This document shows, one piece after another, positions 1 through 10,542 of a stretch of DNA of 64,000 bases (positions are counted from its first letter, which is position 1; every line of letters starts with the position of its first letter). The position numbers were made by a program, and so were the translations under genes. The notes beneath the pieces were generated by a model that had not been told where the DNA came from, did not search any database, and was given only the letters and a program-made list of their open reading frames with translations. Source of the DNA: Neofusicoccum parvum (Eukaryota; Ascomycota; Dothideomycetes; Botryosphaeriales; Botryosphaeriaceae); assembly GCA_020912385.1 (NCBI GenBank), contig CP087211.1:124001-188000 (forward strand), given 5' to 3'.

Positions 1-100
1 ATGAATTGGAGATGAAAAAGCACTGTCAGGGTTGTGGAAAAGGTAAGTCTCAGCAGCTGTCTGGAAAATGAAAACATCGTGAAAGCTAACCCTGGAAGCA

Positions 101-1127
101 ATGTCGCACTTCCGTAAAAGACGGGATCGAAAAGAAAAAAAAAGATCGGCCGAGCTAACAGAGAGAGAGGCGAACTGTGTCAACGCTGCGAAGGCAGCAC
201 CCGAGGCTGAGAACGAAGATAACTCGACAGCTCCGGCGCACCGTGATCCCATTTTACGCTGCAAGTTCCACCCCGGCGTAAGACAAAACAAGGTCAGACT
301 CCTCTTCCGACTCCAGGGTCAGCTCATGAAATTGACAGACGACCCTCTCCAAGGTCTGGTCCTGCTGCTTGCAGCCCTCGTCGGCGGCCCCTTGCTCAGG
401 CGCCGAGCACCACATCCCGCGGCAGTACGCGCCGGGCGAGCTCGAGCGGTTCTGGCGCATCGCGGCGACGCCGCAGCCCAGCTCCCCGGCGCAGATCCGG
501 GCGGCGGTGGCCATCGACTGCGAGATGGGCGAGGCGGCGACGGGGGACTCGGAGCTGATCCGGGTGACGATGGTCGACTACTTCACTTCCGAGGTGCTGG
601 TCGACAGCCTGGTGTTCCCGGCCGTGGCCATGCGCGACCTGCGCACGCGCTTCTCGGGCGTCACCTGGGCGGCGCTGCACGACGCCCGCCGCCGCCGCGC
701 CTGCCTGCTCGGCCGCGACAGCGCCAGGCGCGCCGTCTGGGCGTTCGTCGGCCCCGACACCGTCGTCGTCGGCCACTCGGCGAACCACGACCTGCTGGCT
801 CTGCGCTGGGCGCACCCGACCGTCGTCGATACGGTGCACCTCGAGGCGCTGAGGCCGCCGGATCCTCCGGCCGCGAAGGGCGAGGATGCAGGCGAGGAGG
901 CGACGGTCCCGGCGGAGGCGAACGGTGGCTCTGATGGTAACCCGGAGGTGGCCCAGGAGCAGAAAGGGACGCCGCGGCGTGCCAGTCCTATGTCACTGAA
1001 AAGGTTAGCCCTGGAGAGGCTTGGAAGGAACATACAAGCTGGTGGAAAGCGCGGCCATGACAGTCTTGAAGATGCGATTGCGGCGAGGGACTTGGCAAGG
1101 TGGGTAGTCTTGAGTGCTGGCAACTGA
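101..1127 (+). CDS. REXO-type DEDDh 3'-5' exonuclease
   Basis: Two exons, 101-292 and 339-1127, give 326 aa. The 46-bp intron joins an N-terminal C-x2-H-x-G motif (residues ~54-59) to W-S-C-C (~71-74), a small putative zinc-binding element common in fungal exonucleases. The RNase T/DEDD domain follows: Exo I D124-C-E126, Exo II in GHSANHD near residue 213, and Exo III H-D-S-L-E-D near 305-312. This fits a DEDDh exonuclease acting on RNA 3' ends (Rex family); the actual substrate cannot be read from sequence. The start ATG at 101 opens a basic Lys/Arg-rich tail that could serve nuclear targeting. It lies alone at the window edge. Confidence is high for the fold and moderate for the exact start. 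Confidence 0.85.
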
Positions 1128-1394
1128 TATGAGTGACTCGGCGTATCCCATCGGAGTGTTGTTAAGTGGGGGCCGCGTTGTGCGGCACAGCAGTGCCTGC
1201 ATGCAACAGGCGCGTAGATAATCGGTTCTATTGGCTCTCCTTGGTCCCTTTCGATGTTTCAGATGTGGTTTTCTACTTAGCGCGCGCGTGACAGGGACCT
1301 ATTGATCTTGACTGACGATGCTGTGGGGCTGTGCTGCCTGGTGGTGGTTGCGAGCCTTTATCACTTGGAGCCACGCACGTCTTCTCTCAACATT

Positions 1395-4300
1395 ATGCGA
1401 CCACATGTATATCCAATGGCGGGCTTGAAATTTTTACACACAAATCTTCGACAGGTACTAGCCAGTTCATCGGAGTTGAAGACACAGATTGACCAGCAAT
1501 GGCTTGAGTATGTTGACTTTTTCTGTCGGCGGATGGAACCTGCATTGGAGACCGTACCTGAGTTCTCCCAGCGTGAGGTAAGCTTCGAAACCTCAACACG
1601 TCTGCAGGCATGTCTTAAGCATGTAGTCGCTGATTGATCAGCGTCTTGATCCCACTGAGGCTTTGGTGGAGATATTGTCATGTGAAAGTCCGGCCAAGCA
1701 GAGCGAGCGGTTTCAAGGTCTCTACAGTAAGTCCAACCGGTAACGTCTTACATCACAGAAGTTAAGAAAGCCCAGCATCTCTACTACAGTTTAGGAACCA
1801 CTTCCAAACGGACTCTCCGCTGCAACAAGCTTTACTACTTCTTCTTTGGGAGATATACGCGCACAAGCCAGCCCACATTCGCTGCATGTTTGTTTTGGGG
1901 CTAAAGATCCTCAGGGGATATTTTCTAGAAGCAGAGCTGCCACAGAAGCCCAGTCTTGCCTCGGAAAGGAACCAGATCATCAACTTCCTGGTCACCCCGC
2001 CGGATGACAATGTTCAGCCAGAGGTCAAGATGTATTGCAATCAAATTCAAGCAGGGATCTCCGAGCTCAGAGTTGGTAGAAACCAACGGGTTTACGACAA
2101 GAACCAAAGCGTCAATAAATTTTGTAAGCAAATGTTCCCGGATAACTGACCAGAGATGCTCAGAATTCGGTGCAGTCATTCAGCTTTTGAAATCAAAGTC
2201 CGTTCCAAACGACCCGTTCCCCATACAATTTTGTTTAGGCGAATGTGCAAAGGCTGCAACTTTGAAGTGTCTCCAGGGCTTAAGAGAGCAGATGATGGAT
2301 TCATTCAATGGAGAGGAAGATGATATAGAAGACTTTCCGCGAGGGCAGCATGATCTTGAGCCCGGAATCCACATTTTGTACGGCCCGTCAGGATGCGGGA
2401 AGACTTACCGGATCCAAAAGCTCCTGCAACAGCGCTGGGGCTTCTTTCTCTCCCCCACCAACTTCTCGCAGGGTGGACCGGACTGTATTGCAGCAACATC
2501 ACCTTGCAGACCGCAGTGCTGTAGAGCATCCAAGGATACGCAGACCTGGTACGCCGACATTCAATCGATAAAAGGAGTTACGCCCGACTGCTCGGCCTGG
2601 GCGGAGTCTCGCATGAACCTCCTGCTGGCTTGCCGCTTCGTCATCCTAGCTGAGTTCCTCCAGATGCGGTGTCTACCGGGCGAGAAGCTGCGGATGCAAT
2701 GGAACCGTCTTCAACTCGCTTGCGACGAACATGGAGACGTCTTCAACATCCTTTTCTCCGTCGCCAGGTTTCTCGATATCACCAGCCTGGACTTATGGAG
2801 CACATTCAATCTCCCAATCTCCGAAGACATCATCAACAGTCTGCCGGGTCATAGCGCGCCATTCCTTGTCTGCGTAGATGACGCGCAGCGAGATCTCTAC
2901 GGTGCAATCCCAGCCGGAACTGGACAGCTCAACGCACGCTTGAGGAAGCCTCTGGAGCTCTTTCTCTCAAGCATGCATTCGTTCCTCTCATGGGAGAACA
3001 TCGACTTCCGCATCGTGCTCTCGACGCTGCAGATCGAGGAAGTAGTCGGATGCATCAAGCGCCAAGCTCCGTCCATGGAGCAAGCGGCTCGATTCTCGTG
3101 GAACAAAACGAGCACTGCCACCGCACAGCTACCGCCGCCACAGGTCAGCTGGACAATCCACAGGGACTTCGCTCTTGTCCAGAACGAAGCCCAGTTCTTA
3201 GACCTTCTCAAGCGCAGCGGTTTGGTCTGTGACCGGAGATCGCGAGAGCTCATCATCCGCGAGAGCAGGGCGCTGAGAGGGAGATACCTGTGGTCCACCC
3301 TCTTCATCCAGGATTTGAAGGAGCGGGACGTCATCAATGCGGAGACTGTGAAGCAGTCGAGCCAGAAGACGGTTCACGTTGTGAAACAGGAGCTGGTCCA
3401 GCGCCTCAAGGATGTCGAGAAGAGGTCGCTTGAGGAAATGGTTCAGGAAGCGGAAAACCAGGCGATGGAGTTTGGGAACTGTGCGGACAGAACATGCATC
3501 TTAATTGACAAGATCCAGGAGATCCAAGACCGGCAAATGCAGTATCTGGAGACGCTGGATGAGCTCTGCTGGCTTGCCATCCGCAGTGATCTGTCTGGGG
3601 AAGTATCTGTCTTCAGTACAGCCAGGAAACAAGACATGATCGCCCACGGGTTCGCATTCGAAGAGGACACATCGGCATTGCGGGATGAAATTCATCATAC
3701 GAGGCCCGGAAAAGGCATCAAACGTCCCTTTGAAGAGGTGAATGGAGACGCGGTTTCCAAAGTGCGACTACCTGCCGTGAAGCTCAAGGAGAGGATTGCG
3801 GTTGAGGCTGCAATTGAGTATTTCCAGACGTGCTCGTTGCCGGACGGTGCCAGCAGATATGAACGGACTTTGGAGCACTTCGTCTTTACTGAGCAACAAA
3901 GCGCACACGCACTTGGAAGGACTGCGGAGGCATTTTTCGCCTGGGTAAGTGAACAGCCCCGGGTCACAAAACGTACAGAATATTGACAGGCACAACTCTG
4001 CAAAGCGCATGCGGAAACTTCTGCGGAATCTCAGAACTGATGCTGATCCCGTTCTCCCCCAATACGATGAGAGCCATAGGCAGGATCTTCTCACCCTGCT
4101 CATTGGCAGGGCGATCAGAGTTCCAGATTTCATGAATGGCTCACAGGTGCAATGTTTTTCCGTTAATGGTAAATTCAACCAATACCGACTACTCGAGGGA
4201 AGAAGCACGGCATATAACGAAGCGGCATCAATTAAACGCCCTGCCCGTCTTTGGGAATGGATGAGCGATATCCGCCATCGCAAAGCAGACGAAGGGTTGG

Positions 4301-4834
4301 CAGCCACGTTCTGGTTTCCCAGCGAGACGGCCGGACCAGATGTTCTCTTTGCGTTGACGCGCCCAACTTTCGAAAGCGAGGAGACCAAGATGCCGGATGT
4401 CGTTCTCTGCGCTGCCAAGGTACGATTGCCTGCCATGGCACACGATGACACGATTGCTTACAACGCTGCAGTTGGAGCAGGGGCGTGACCCGACACATCA
4501 TCCATCTATCCAAGGCCTCGACCCTCGTATGTGGTTTTCTAATAGCTATGATAATATAGGCTACGAAAGACGGTGTATGTTGGTGGAGTTGAAGGAGTGG
4601 GAACTGAAGGGTTGGCCGATTGTTTCCCTGTACATCACCATGCGCGCAGAACCGCCGTCCAACGATGGCTGTATAGTCCAGCAAGCACTTCGTGATGTCT
4701 CTCTTGATGTTGGAAAGGTTCTTTTGGGTCACAATCACTTCTTTAATTGGCTCGGAGCTACACATACAAGGAACCTTTTCGGAGAGGCGTTTCTAAGACT
4801 GCAAAACACGCACCGGGCGCAACAAACACAATAA
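1395..4834 (+). CDS. CR/Crinkler-like P-loop NTPase with C-terminal nuclease-like domain
   Basis: Six exons (1395-1577, 1642-1726, 1776-2123, 2176-3944, 4006-4419, 4472-4834) close in frame to 1053 aa. Walker A reads GPSGCGKT near residue 275; a hydrophobic Walker-B-like strand FLVCVDDAQ lies near 434. The block after Walker A (RWGFF, then the RMNLLLACRFVILAEFL helix) resembles the NTPase module of fungal and oomycete CR (Crinkler) proteins. The C-terminus carries a GPDVLF element (~905) followed by VVLCAAK (~930). This layout matches the restriction-endonuclease-like domain paired with that NTPase in CR proteins, although the usual acidic or Gln residue before Lys is Ala here. No signal peptide is seen. 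Several acceptors (1775, 2175, 4005) were chosen by frame; the 49- and 61-bp introns are the least certain. Function in the cell is unknown; similar proteins are proposed effectors or conflict proteins. Confidence 0.7.
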
Positions 4835-6218
4835 AAAGTGTCAAAATAGCTCTGACTTTATGGAATCAAAAGCTTCAACTTGGGATATATCAAAAAATAG
4901 TTTTACAACTGCTACTAAGATTCCGTGCTCATAAACATTCGAGTCGTAAAAATGATTTCCGCTCTTAATCCCTGATGAAATATCGTTGAATTCTTAATCT
5001 TCTCCGTCGAGTATTCCACTCCGTTGTAAAATCTAATTACGAGATTCTCTTAGTTCGATATAGGCGGGGGGAAAGAACGCATAATATACAGGGCGAAGGA
5101 AGACGATGGTATTGGAGCCCTACGTAATAGGCACCCAGAACAGGCGCATAAGCAGAACGCTCCAAAAAAAAAAAAAACCCCCCTGTACATCTCATTCAAA
5201 TAGAGACTATATGCCCATTCAGAGTCATTCTAATCACACCTGAACAAAAGCAAGCCCGACAAGCAGGTGCAAGATGGGGCTGTCTTGACAAGGACCGACT
5301 TCAAACGTCAATGAGAGTGTTTTTGGGTCTGTCTCCCTTTTTAGGGATGTTTGACGACCGCCAGTGACCATGACTGGGGCAGAGATCGCTGCAATATTGT
5401 CTCCAGGCAGTTGATGGGCGGTGGTCGAGGTTATTGACGGATGCTGACAGCAGCGGCTTTGCAGTGTCTTATGAACCTCCACGTCTGAGTTGATGGACAA
5501 AACATCAACGGAAATGTAGAAAACGAGGTCTCAAGTAGCAAACTTGAGCTTCTGCACCTCTAGAAATGCGGTCTCAAAATCAAGAGTGACGGTGCAGAGC
5601 GCGGACAGCCTGCGGCGGAAATTAATAACGGTACCGCCCACTTGGGAGGGGGAGGGCGATATGCTTGACTACAAGCGCTGCGGGAAACGGCGAGACAACC
5701 TGCGCTGTCGGTCGAGCTTGCAGAGCTGCTAGCCAACAAAGGGGCGGGTTTGTACGTGTGGGTCGCCCCGCCTGCGTCGTCGGGAACAGTCCCGATTCGA
5801 GCTCTGTGATCGGCAGACAACGACGAACGAGGCCAGCCGTCCCAATCTCGTCTGCTGGGCTCTTCGTTCTACAGAGCCTTTCAATGTATTTGAAAGCAAA
5901 TGATAAATATCTTATTGTATCTCTCCACGGATCTCAACTAGACGGTTTCAAAACAACGAATGCAGTTGGATCTTGCGCGAACATGCAATGCTGCGCCGCC
6001 CCACCCGTCGTATCACCCTTGCGGCGACCGTGCCCAGAAAGCATCATTGCCCCGACAATTGGGGGCGGGTTTTAACCATTTCCGCAACAACGTCGGCCTT
6101 ATTGTACAGACCATGCGAAGATCTGTTTACGCAGCTTCTGCGTTAAAGAATAAGCCTTCCTGGATGCTCCCCGCAGCCCCAGCATCCTCGTTCTCAAGTA
6201 TCCCAGACTTGCGCCAAG
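4835..6218. other. Intergenic, no gene recognised
   Basis: AT-rich sequence follows the NTPase gene and includes a mononucleotide run of A then C at about 5166-5186. Short open stretches on both strands show no family signature, no usable splice structure and no signal peptide. The last ~150 bp presumably hold the promoter of the downstream dehydrogenase. No tRNA-like cloverleaf was seen. Confidence 0.5.
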
Positions 6219-7300
6219 ATGTCTACCCCATCGCCTGTGCCTCTTTCCCGTGCCGTGGCCCCGGAAACCTTCCATGAGCCTGTTTCCGGTATCTCGTTGG
6301 CTAAGAAGAATGTCCTGATCACCGGAGCAGCGTCCGGGATCGGCGCTGTGATCGCGCGGACGTTCGCAGAGAAAGGGTAGGTAAGTCCCGCGCTGTCTCA
6401 CAACAACTTAAACCTAACGCAGCATCAGAGCATATGTGACACTCGTCGACAAGAACGAAGAGCTCGGGAAGGAGTACACATCCCAGCTTCAGGGCAAAGG
6501 TCTCCGAGTCCAGTTCGTGGCCGCAGACGTGACGTCCTGGGAAGCGCAGGTCGCGGCGTTCAAAGCCGCAGTCAAGTTCCATCCGGACAGCGTCCTGGAC
6601 ATCGTCGTCGCCAACGCAGGCATGTTCAGCGAGCCGTTTGTGGCACCGGACGAGAGCCCCATTTCGCTTGACCAGGACCCACCCAGGCCGGAGACTACTC
6701 CGTGGGAGGTCAACACCATCGGATTCAGCTTTACCGCGAAGCTGGCGCAGCTGTACTTTGAGCTACCGTCGGAGAAGCCGGCCGCGAAGCCAAAGTGCTT
6801 GATCCTCGTCTCCTGCATCGCCGCCTACGTCGACTTTCCCGTGGTGGCGGCCTACACCAGCTCCAAGTACGGCGCACGCGGCTTCTTCAAGAATATGCGT
6901 GGGATCTTTTCGAGTCGCGGCCACCGTGTTAATCTGATTGCGCCGTGGATATACGATACTCCGATGGCTGCTGGGGTCATCCCGTTGTTGGAGGCCGTTG
7001 ATGCACCAGTGTCGGACATCGGCTTGATGTCGAACGCAGCTGTGAAGTTAGTGGAAGATGATACCATAAATGGTGAGTGTGATGTCATTGCAACATAGCA
7101 CTGCCCCCTTTTCTCTCTTGCTGACTCTATCTTCAGGGCGTGCTTTTTCAGTCGGACCTGAACGGATGATTGATCTCTGTGATGACGTTGAAGGTGGAAA
7201 CGCCGAGACGGGTATTGCAGAGCTTCGCAAAGATGCTCCTCAGTGGGAAGAGAAGGTTGTCGGAATGCTGGAACTGATGGGCTACTCTAAGGTGTTCTAA
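6219..7300 (+). CDS. Short-chain dehydrogenase/reductase (classical SDR)
   Basis: Three exons (6219-6376, 6423-7072, 7137-7300) encode 323 aa. The Rossmann glycine motif TGAASGIG sits near residues 37-44, NAG follows in the next segment, and the catalytic pair is Y-T-S-S-K (Y-x3-K). These define a classical NAD(P)-dependent SDR. The nearest groups by feel are fungal 15-hydroxyprostaglandin-dehydrogenase-like and hydroxyaverantin-dehydrogenase-like enzymes; the substrate is unknown. Both introns have good donors (gtaggt, gtgagt) and acceptors, and the first has a CTAAC branch. The ATG context (GCCAAGATG) is good. No biosynthetic neighbours are evident, so no pathway is assigned. Confidence 0.85.
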
Positions 7301-8150
7301 AGTAGCAGCAAGGGTGTTGGACTACGTGCATACTCAGGTTCGCTAATGCGGATGGTGACGAAGAGATCTGTAGATGTTCTAGCAGGGGCATTAGCAAGTT
7401 GAAGCAATACTTACGCATGTGCCTGCACAATCAATTCAACTAAAACTTGCAAGTCCTTTCATTTTCCCTCTCAAGTCGTAGCCTCATGCGCGTGGTGTAG
7501 ATTACGTGCTAGGCAAATTCCCGTTACAGACCCCTTGAATATCAGCAGCACTCACATGTCCAGAACACGCCAGTGCTCAGATGATAGGGAGAGCTGCCAT
7601 TTATATAGTTTAGATGGTGCTCCAGAAAACTACGCCGGTAATAGAGTCCATTAAGAGTAACTTGCCTTAGAAGGAGTGGAGGCTAGTGATGGGAAATCAG
7701 TCTCCGACTTTTGAACGTGTTGGTGCTGTGGGCATAGGGTCCTGAGATGCAGGCATTTCCAGGAATTTGGAGTTCCATCCCTACGAACTGGTGATTCCGA
7801 AATATCTTGCTTGCATGTAATAGCACTGCTGAAGGGTACGGATAAGGACCTCATATGGAGAAACCTTCAAGTACCACATGGCGTGAAGAGTAAGTATCAA
7901 ATCATAGAGCATTCACCACGGGAGGTTGAAGACAGCGCGACGCTGCTAAAACAAGACTGACATCGATAAAGTGAGAAAAGGGCTAGTAGGCTGTGACAGA
8001 GAAAGTCATACACCTGCAAGCAGAGCTGTAATCCAAAAACATACAACAAACGAGCGACTTAAGTGATCGTAGCCGAGGAAGTTGGGCAAGGAAAAGCTGA
8101 CAAATGAAATAGAACCCTTCTACCCATATACCCTTCTAGTCTTTTAGCCC
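7301..8150. other. Intergenic, no gene recognised
   Basis: Tail-to-tail spacer between the SDR (+) and the small secreted protein (-). No open frame here has a recognisable motif or convincing splice sites; both 3' UTRs probably end in it. Confidence 0.5.
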
Positions 8151-8588
8151 TTAGCAAAGCTGCTGGTCCTCAAGGAAGTCGCCAAGCTGAGGAACGCAAC
8201 CGGCGCAAGAGCAAAGCTAACCACAGTCAGATATCTCATGTAAGAGTGCTTGATGGCAAATACTCACGGCACCAACGTCTCCGGCAACGCAAGAGATGAG
8301 ATTGACCGGGTCCCTCTTCAGGATGGCAGCAGCAATGCAGACGCTGGAAGCGGCAACGGTGGCACAGCCAAGGAGAGAGCAGTCGGCTGCCTGAACGGCA
8401 AACTCAATGTTTGAGGCAAGGATCTCGGCTAAGAAGAGAGATTATTGTCAATACATAGGCAGGACCTGGATAGTGTGTTGACAGGATGACATACTTTCCG
8501 CCCTCTTCTGCAGCACCATATCGTTGGGTGCAGCGATGGCTGTCATGGCGATGACAGAAGTCATGAGAGCGAACGGCTTGAACATCAT
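8151..8588 (-). CDS. Small secreted eight-cysteine protein
   Basis: Three exons on the minus strand (8588-8495, 8428-8268, 8216-8151) give 106 aa. It is split by introns and so is not visible as one open frame. Residues 1-20 form a signal peptide ending near A-I-A-A-P. The mature part has eight cysteines in a helical, alanine-rich chain: C-x4-C, then single cysteines, then C-x-C-x2-C, and a C-terminal Cys. The spacing recalls fungal calcium-binding-protein (Cbp1)-like and other small cysteine-rich secreted families, but that link is weak. A TATA box lies about 140 bp upstream. Splice sites are canonical (GTATGT...TAG, GTGAGT...TAG) and all phases close. Function unknown; effector or surface-active roles are possible. 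Confidence 0.75.
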
Positions 8589-10045
8589 TCTGACGGATTT
8601 GGGAAGAGGAAAGAGGTTCTTGAACGAACGATAACGATGCTCAGAGAGGAGATAAGAATAAACTGATTTGAACTGTTGACTCTGGATGGCTAGTTGGTGC
8701 TGGATAGAAGGGAAGTTTGAGCTGCCTTTATACCTCCTTGATGGACCGTTGCTGCCCTCCCGAAGGAGGCCTTCCGTGCTCGTGATGGCTCGCGCGAAGA
8801 CAGAGTACCAATGAAATCCTCATGTTGGAGGACTGTTCCCTCAATGAAGAGCTCACCGGACTCGTAGCCACTCTGAGGATGCGTGAAGACCATGTGCATG
8901 TTGACGAGCTCCAGCGTTTGTTAGTATCTGGGTTGGACGTCCTTCTGCATCCTGTTGAGAACGCCACTTCTGTAAATCCGTCTCAAGAACGGAAGGTCAC
9001 AGAGGTATATCTTAAAATATCTAGAGAGGAGGAACACGTACCTGGAGTTGTAGGGATCACATCCTCCATTGCATCTCACTCAACCAACAGAAACAGGGTT
9101 GTACTGAATTCTTGGAGGTATGTGCGGGGTTTGGGGATCAATCCCTTTCTCCGTTATTTTTTTTTTCTTTAGAATCCTTCTGGATTCGATAGCACTGCAC
9201 AGCCAAGAAAAGCTGAAAGTTCCAGGATGCAGAAGCTGAGATCGCATTACATGCGTACGATATCTTAAGCGCGACCTGCGTGACTAAGGATGTTGCTCTC
9301 TAGAGCCCGGCGATAGAGAGTTATACCAGATTGCTAAGGATTCCCCCTCCGTAAAGGCCACGGCATCTTAATAGACATTTGACCTTGATGGCGAACTTGG
9401 AATAACAACAGCAAAGTTACGGCTGGTAGCCAAGCCCTTGTACGAAACTTCGCTCAGCTACACGTGACGTTGTGCTCCGCATTCATCCTTCTCTTGTACC
9501 CACTCGAGGTAAGCTTAGAGTTTTATTACCCATTTCAGGATGGGATCTTCACAGATAGACGCCCATCATTACATTTCGGGTCGTAGGCAGTGCACGTTGG
9601 GATTTTCCTGGGGTTGTTGCGAATACCCCTGCATGGATGAGTGCAAAGTTGGGGTCTCATTAGCCACATGACAATGAAGAGGCTCTCCGACGTGGGTGGC
9701 TTGCTCTGCCTGGGGGCCATCCTTTTCCGAGAAGCCGCTTACCCGAGCGCTGTACCCCATCAGAGCCTCAGGCCAAGCGGTACTACCCGCAAATAGTTTC
9801 ACACATTCGTCGATCATTTTCCCCTAAAACATAGAAGTTTCCGCACACGATGCCACAACAATCTTGGCGTTGGTCTTACCAGAAATGTTTAGGAGTCAAT
9901 CCTCGTCCTCCCAACCTCCCATCCTCTCATCCTGCAGCGGGTGACAGTGCCAGTGATCGATGCCATCACAAGAAAGTTCAGCTCCGTTTGTTGGATTTGG
10001 AAGTTATTCTCGTTGAGGTTTTCAGCTGGTAAAGGGACACAAAGG
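8589..10045. other. Intergenic, promoter regions only
   Basis: Apart from the TATA box near 8730, no gene was recognised. A T-rich run occurs at 9160-9173. The right end is the probable promoter of the secreted-protein gene now interrupted by the retrotransposon. Confidence 0.5.
8727..8732 (-). promoter_or_regulatory. TATA box for the small secreted protein gene
   Basis: TATAAA on the minus strand, ~140 bp before the ATG at 8588. This spacing allows a 5' leader of about 110 nt. Recognised by sequence and position only. Confidence 0.5.
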
Positions 10046-10053
10046 TATAAATA
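10046..10053 (+). promoter_or_regulatory. TATA box now separated from its gene by a retrotransposon
   Basis: TATAAATA lies 39 bp before the left LTR. After removing the element and one copy of the 5-bp duplication, it would lie roughly 130 bp upstream of the ATG at 15608. That is a normal fungal core-promoter distance. The insertion point then falls just after the expected transcription start. Confidence 0.55.
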
Positions 10054-10086
10054 TGCGCCTTCACTCTCCTCTGATCCAGCATCAAA

Positions 10087-10091
10087 CAACA
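10087..10091. repeat. Target-site duplication, left copy
   Basis: CAACA directly precedes the left LTR and is repeated at 15520-15524 directly after the right LTR. A 5-bp duplication is the size expected for Ty1/copia integrase. Confidence 0.9.
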
Positions 10092-10239
10092 TGTTGGATA
10101 TCACGTGTTTTAAGGTCTCCTTATATCACACCACATAGCTTAGCCACAATCACTCGTATAAGAGGCAAGCGGGTCACCCACCCTCTTCCTCTTCATGCCA
10201 ACCATCAATGGATCATCGTTGTTCATCAACATTCCAACA
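10092..10239 (+). repeat. Left (5') LTR
   Basis: 148 bp, identical by eye to 15372-15519. It contains TATA-like GTATAAGAGG near 10156-10165 that could place the U3/R boundary in the second half. Confidence 0.95.
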
Positions 10240-10250
10240 GTTATGAGCCC
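10240..10250 (+). other. Primer-binding site matching the anticodon arm of initiator tRNA-Met
   Basis: The 11 bases directly after the LTR (GTTATGAGCCC) are complementary to the anticodon stem-loop of eukaryotic initiator tRNA-Met (GGGCTCATAAC), not to a tRNA 3' end. Use of a half-tRNA primer cut in the anticodon loop is known for Drosophila copia, Ty5 and Tca5. Assignment here rests on complementarity to the known tRNA sequence. Confidence 0.7.
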
Positions 10251-10290
10251 GGAATCACTTCCAAAGTCGTTATTCATCGTTTGATCTCTA

Positions 10291-10313
10291 TATAAGCGTC
10301 CTAAACGCTTATA
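10291..10313 (+). other. Inverted repeat in the retroelement leader
   Basis: TATAAGCG, 7 bases, then CGCTTATA form an 8-bp stem hairpin in the untranslated leader between the primer-binding site and gag. A dimerisation, packaging or translational role is conceivable but unproven. Confidence 0.4.
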
Positions 10314-10542
10314 ACGTCCTCTCTGCGGCATCCAGAAGGACACGGTGTTGTTTCAGCCTCTGACAACACATTGCGACCGTGCGACGGCTTCCCTCCACGC
10401 GTCGTTTCATCAACATCACGGCACAGCTATTTGCCTCATCATTGAGCATCTCAAGTGTCTGATACCTGGTCCTAGCTAGCTTCAACCTCTTTGGTTAGCT
10501 GTACCACACTGACTGACGAATAACACTTGTTCGTCACCCACT

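Noticed and set aside
254..1123. Long minus-strand open frames antisense to the exonuclease gene
   Set aside because: GC-rich codon bias of the real gene leaves the opposite frames open. They are low-complexity Arg/Ala chains with no motif.
5162..5190. A-run followed by C-run as a possible transposon tail
   Set aside because: No target duplication or element sequence next to it; treated as simple sequence.
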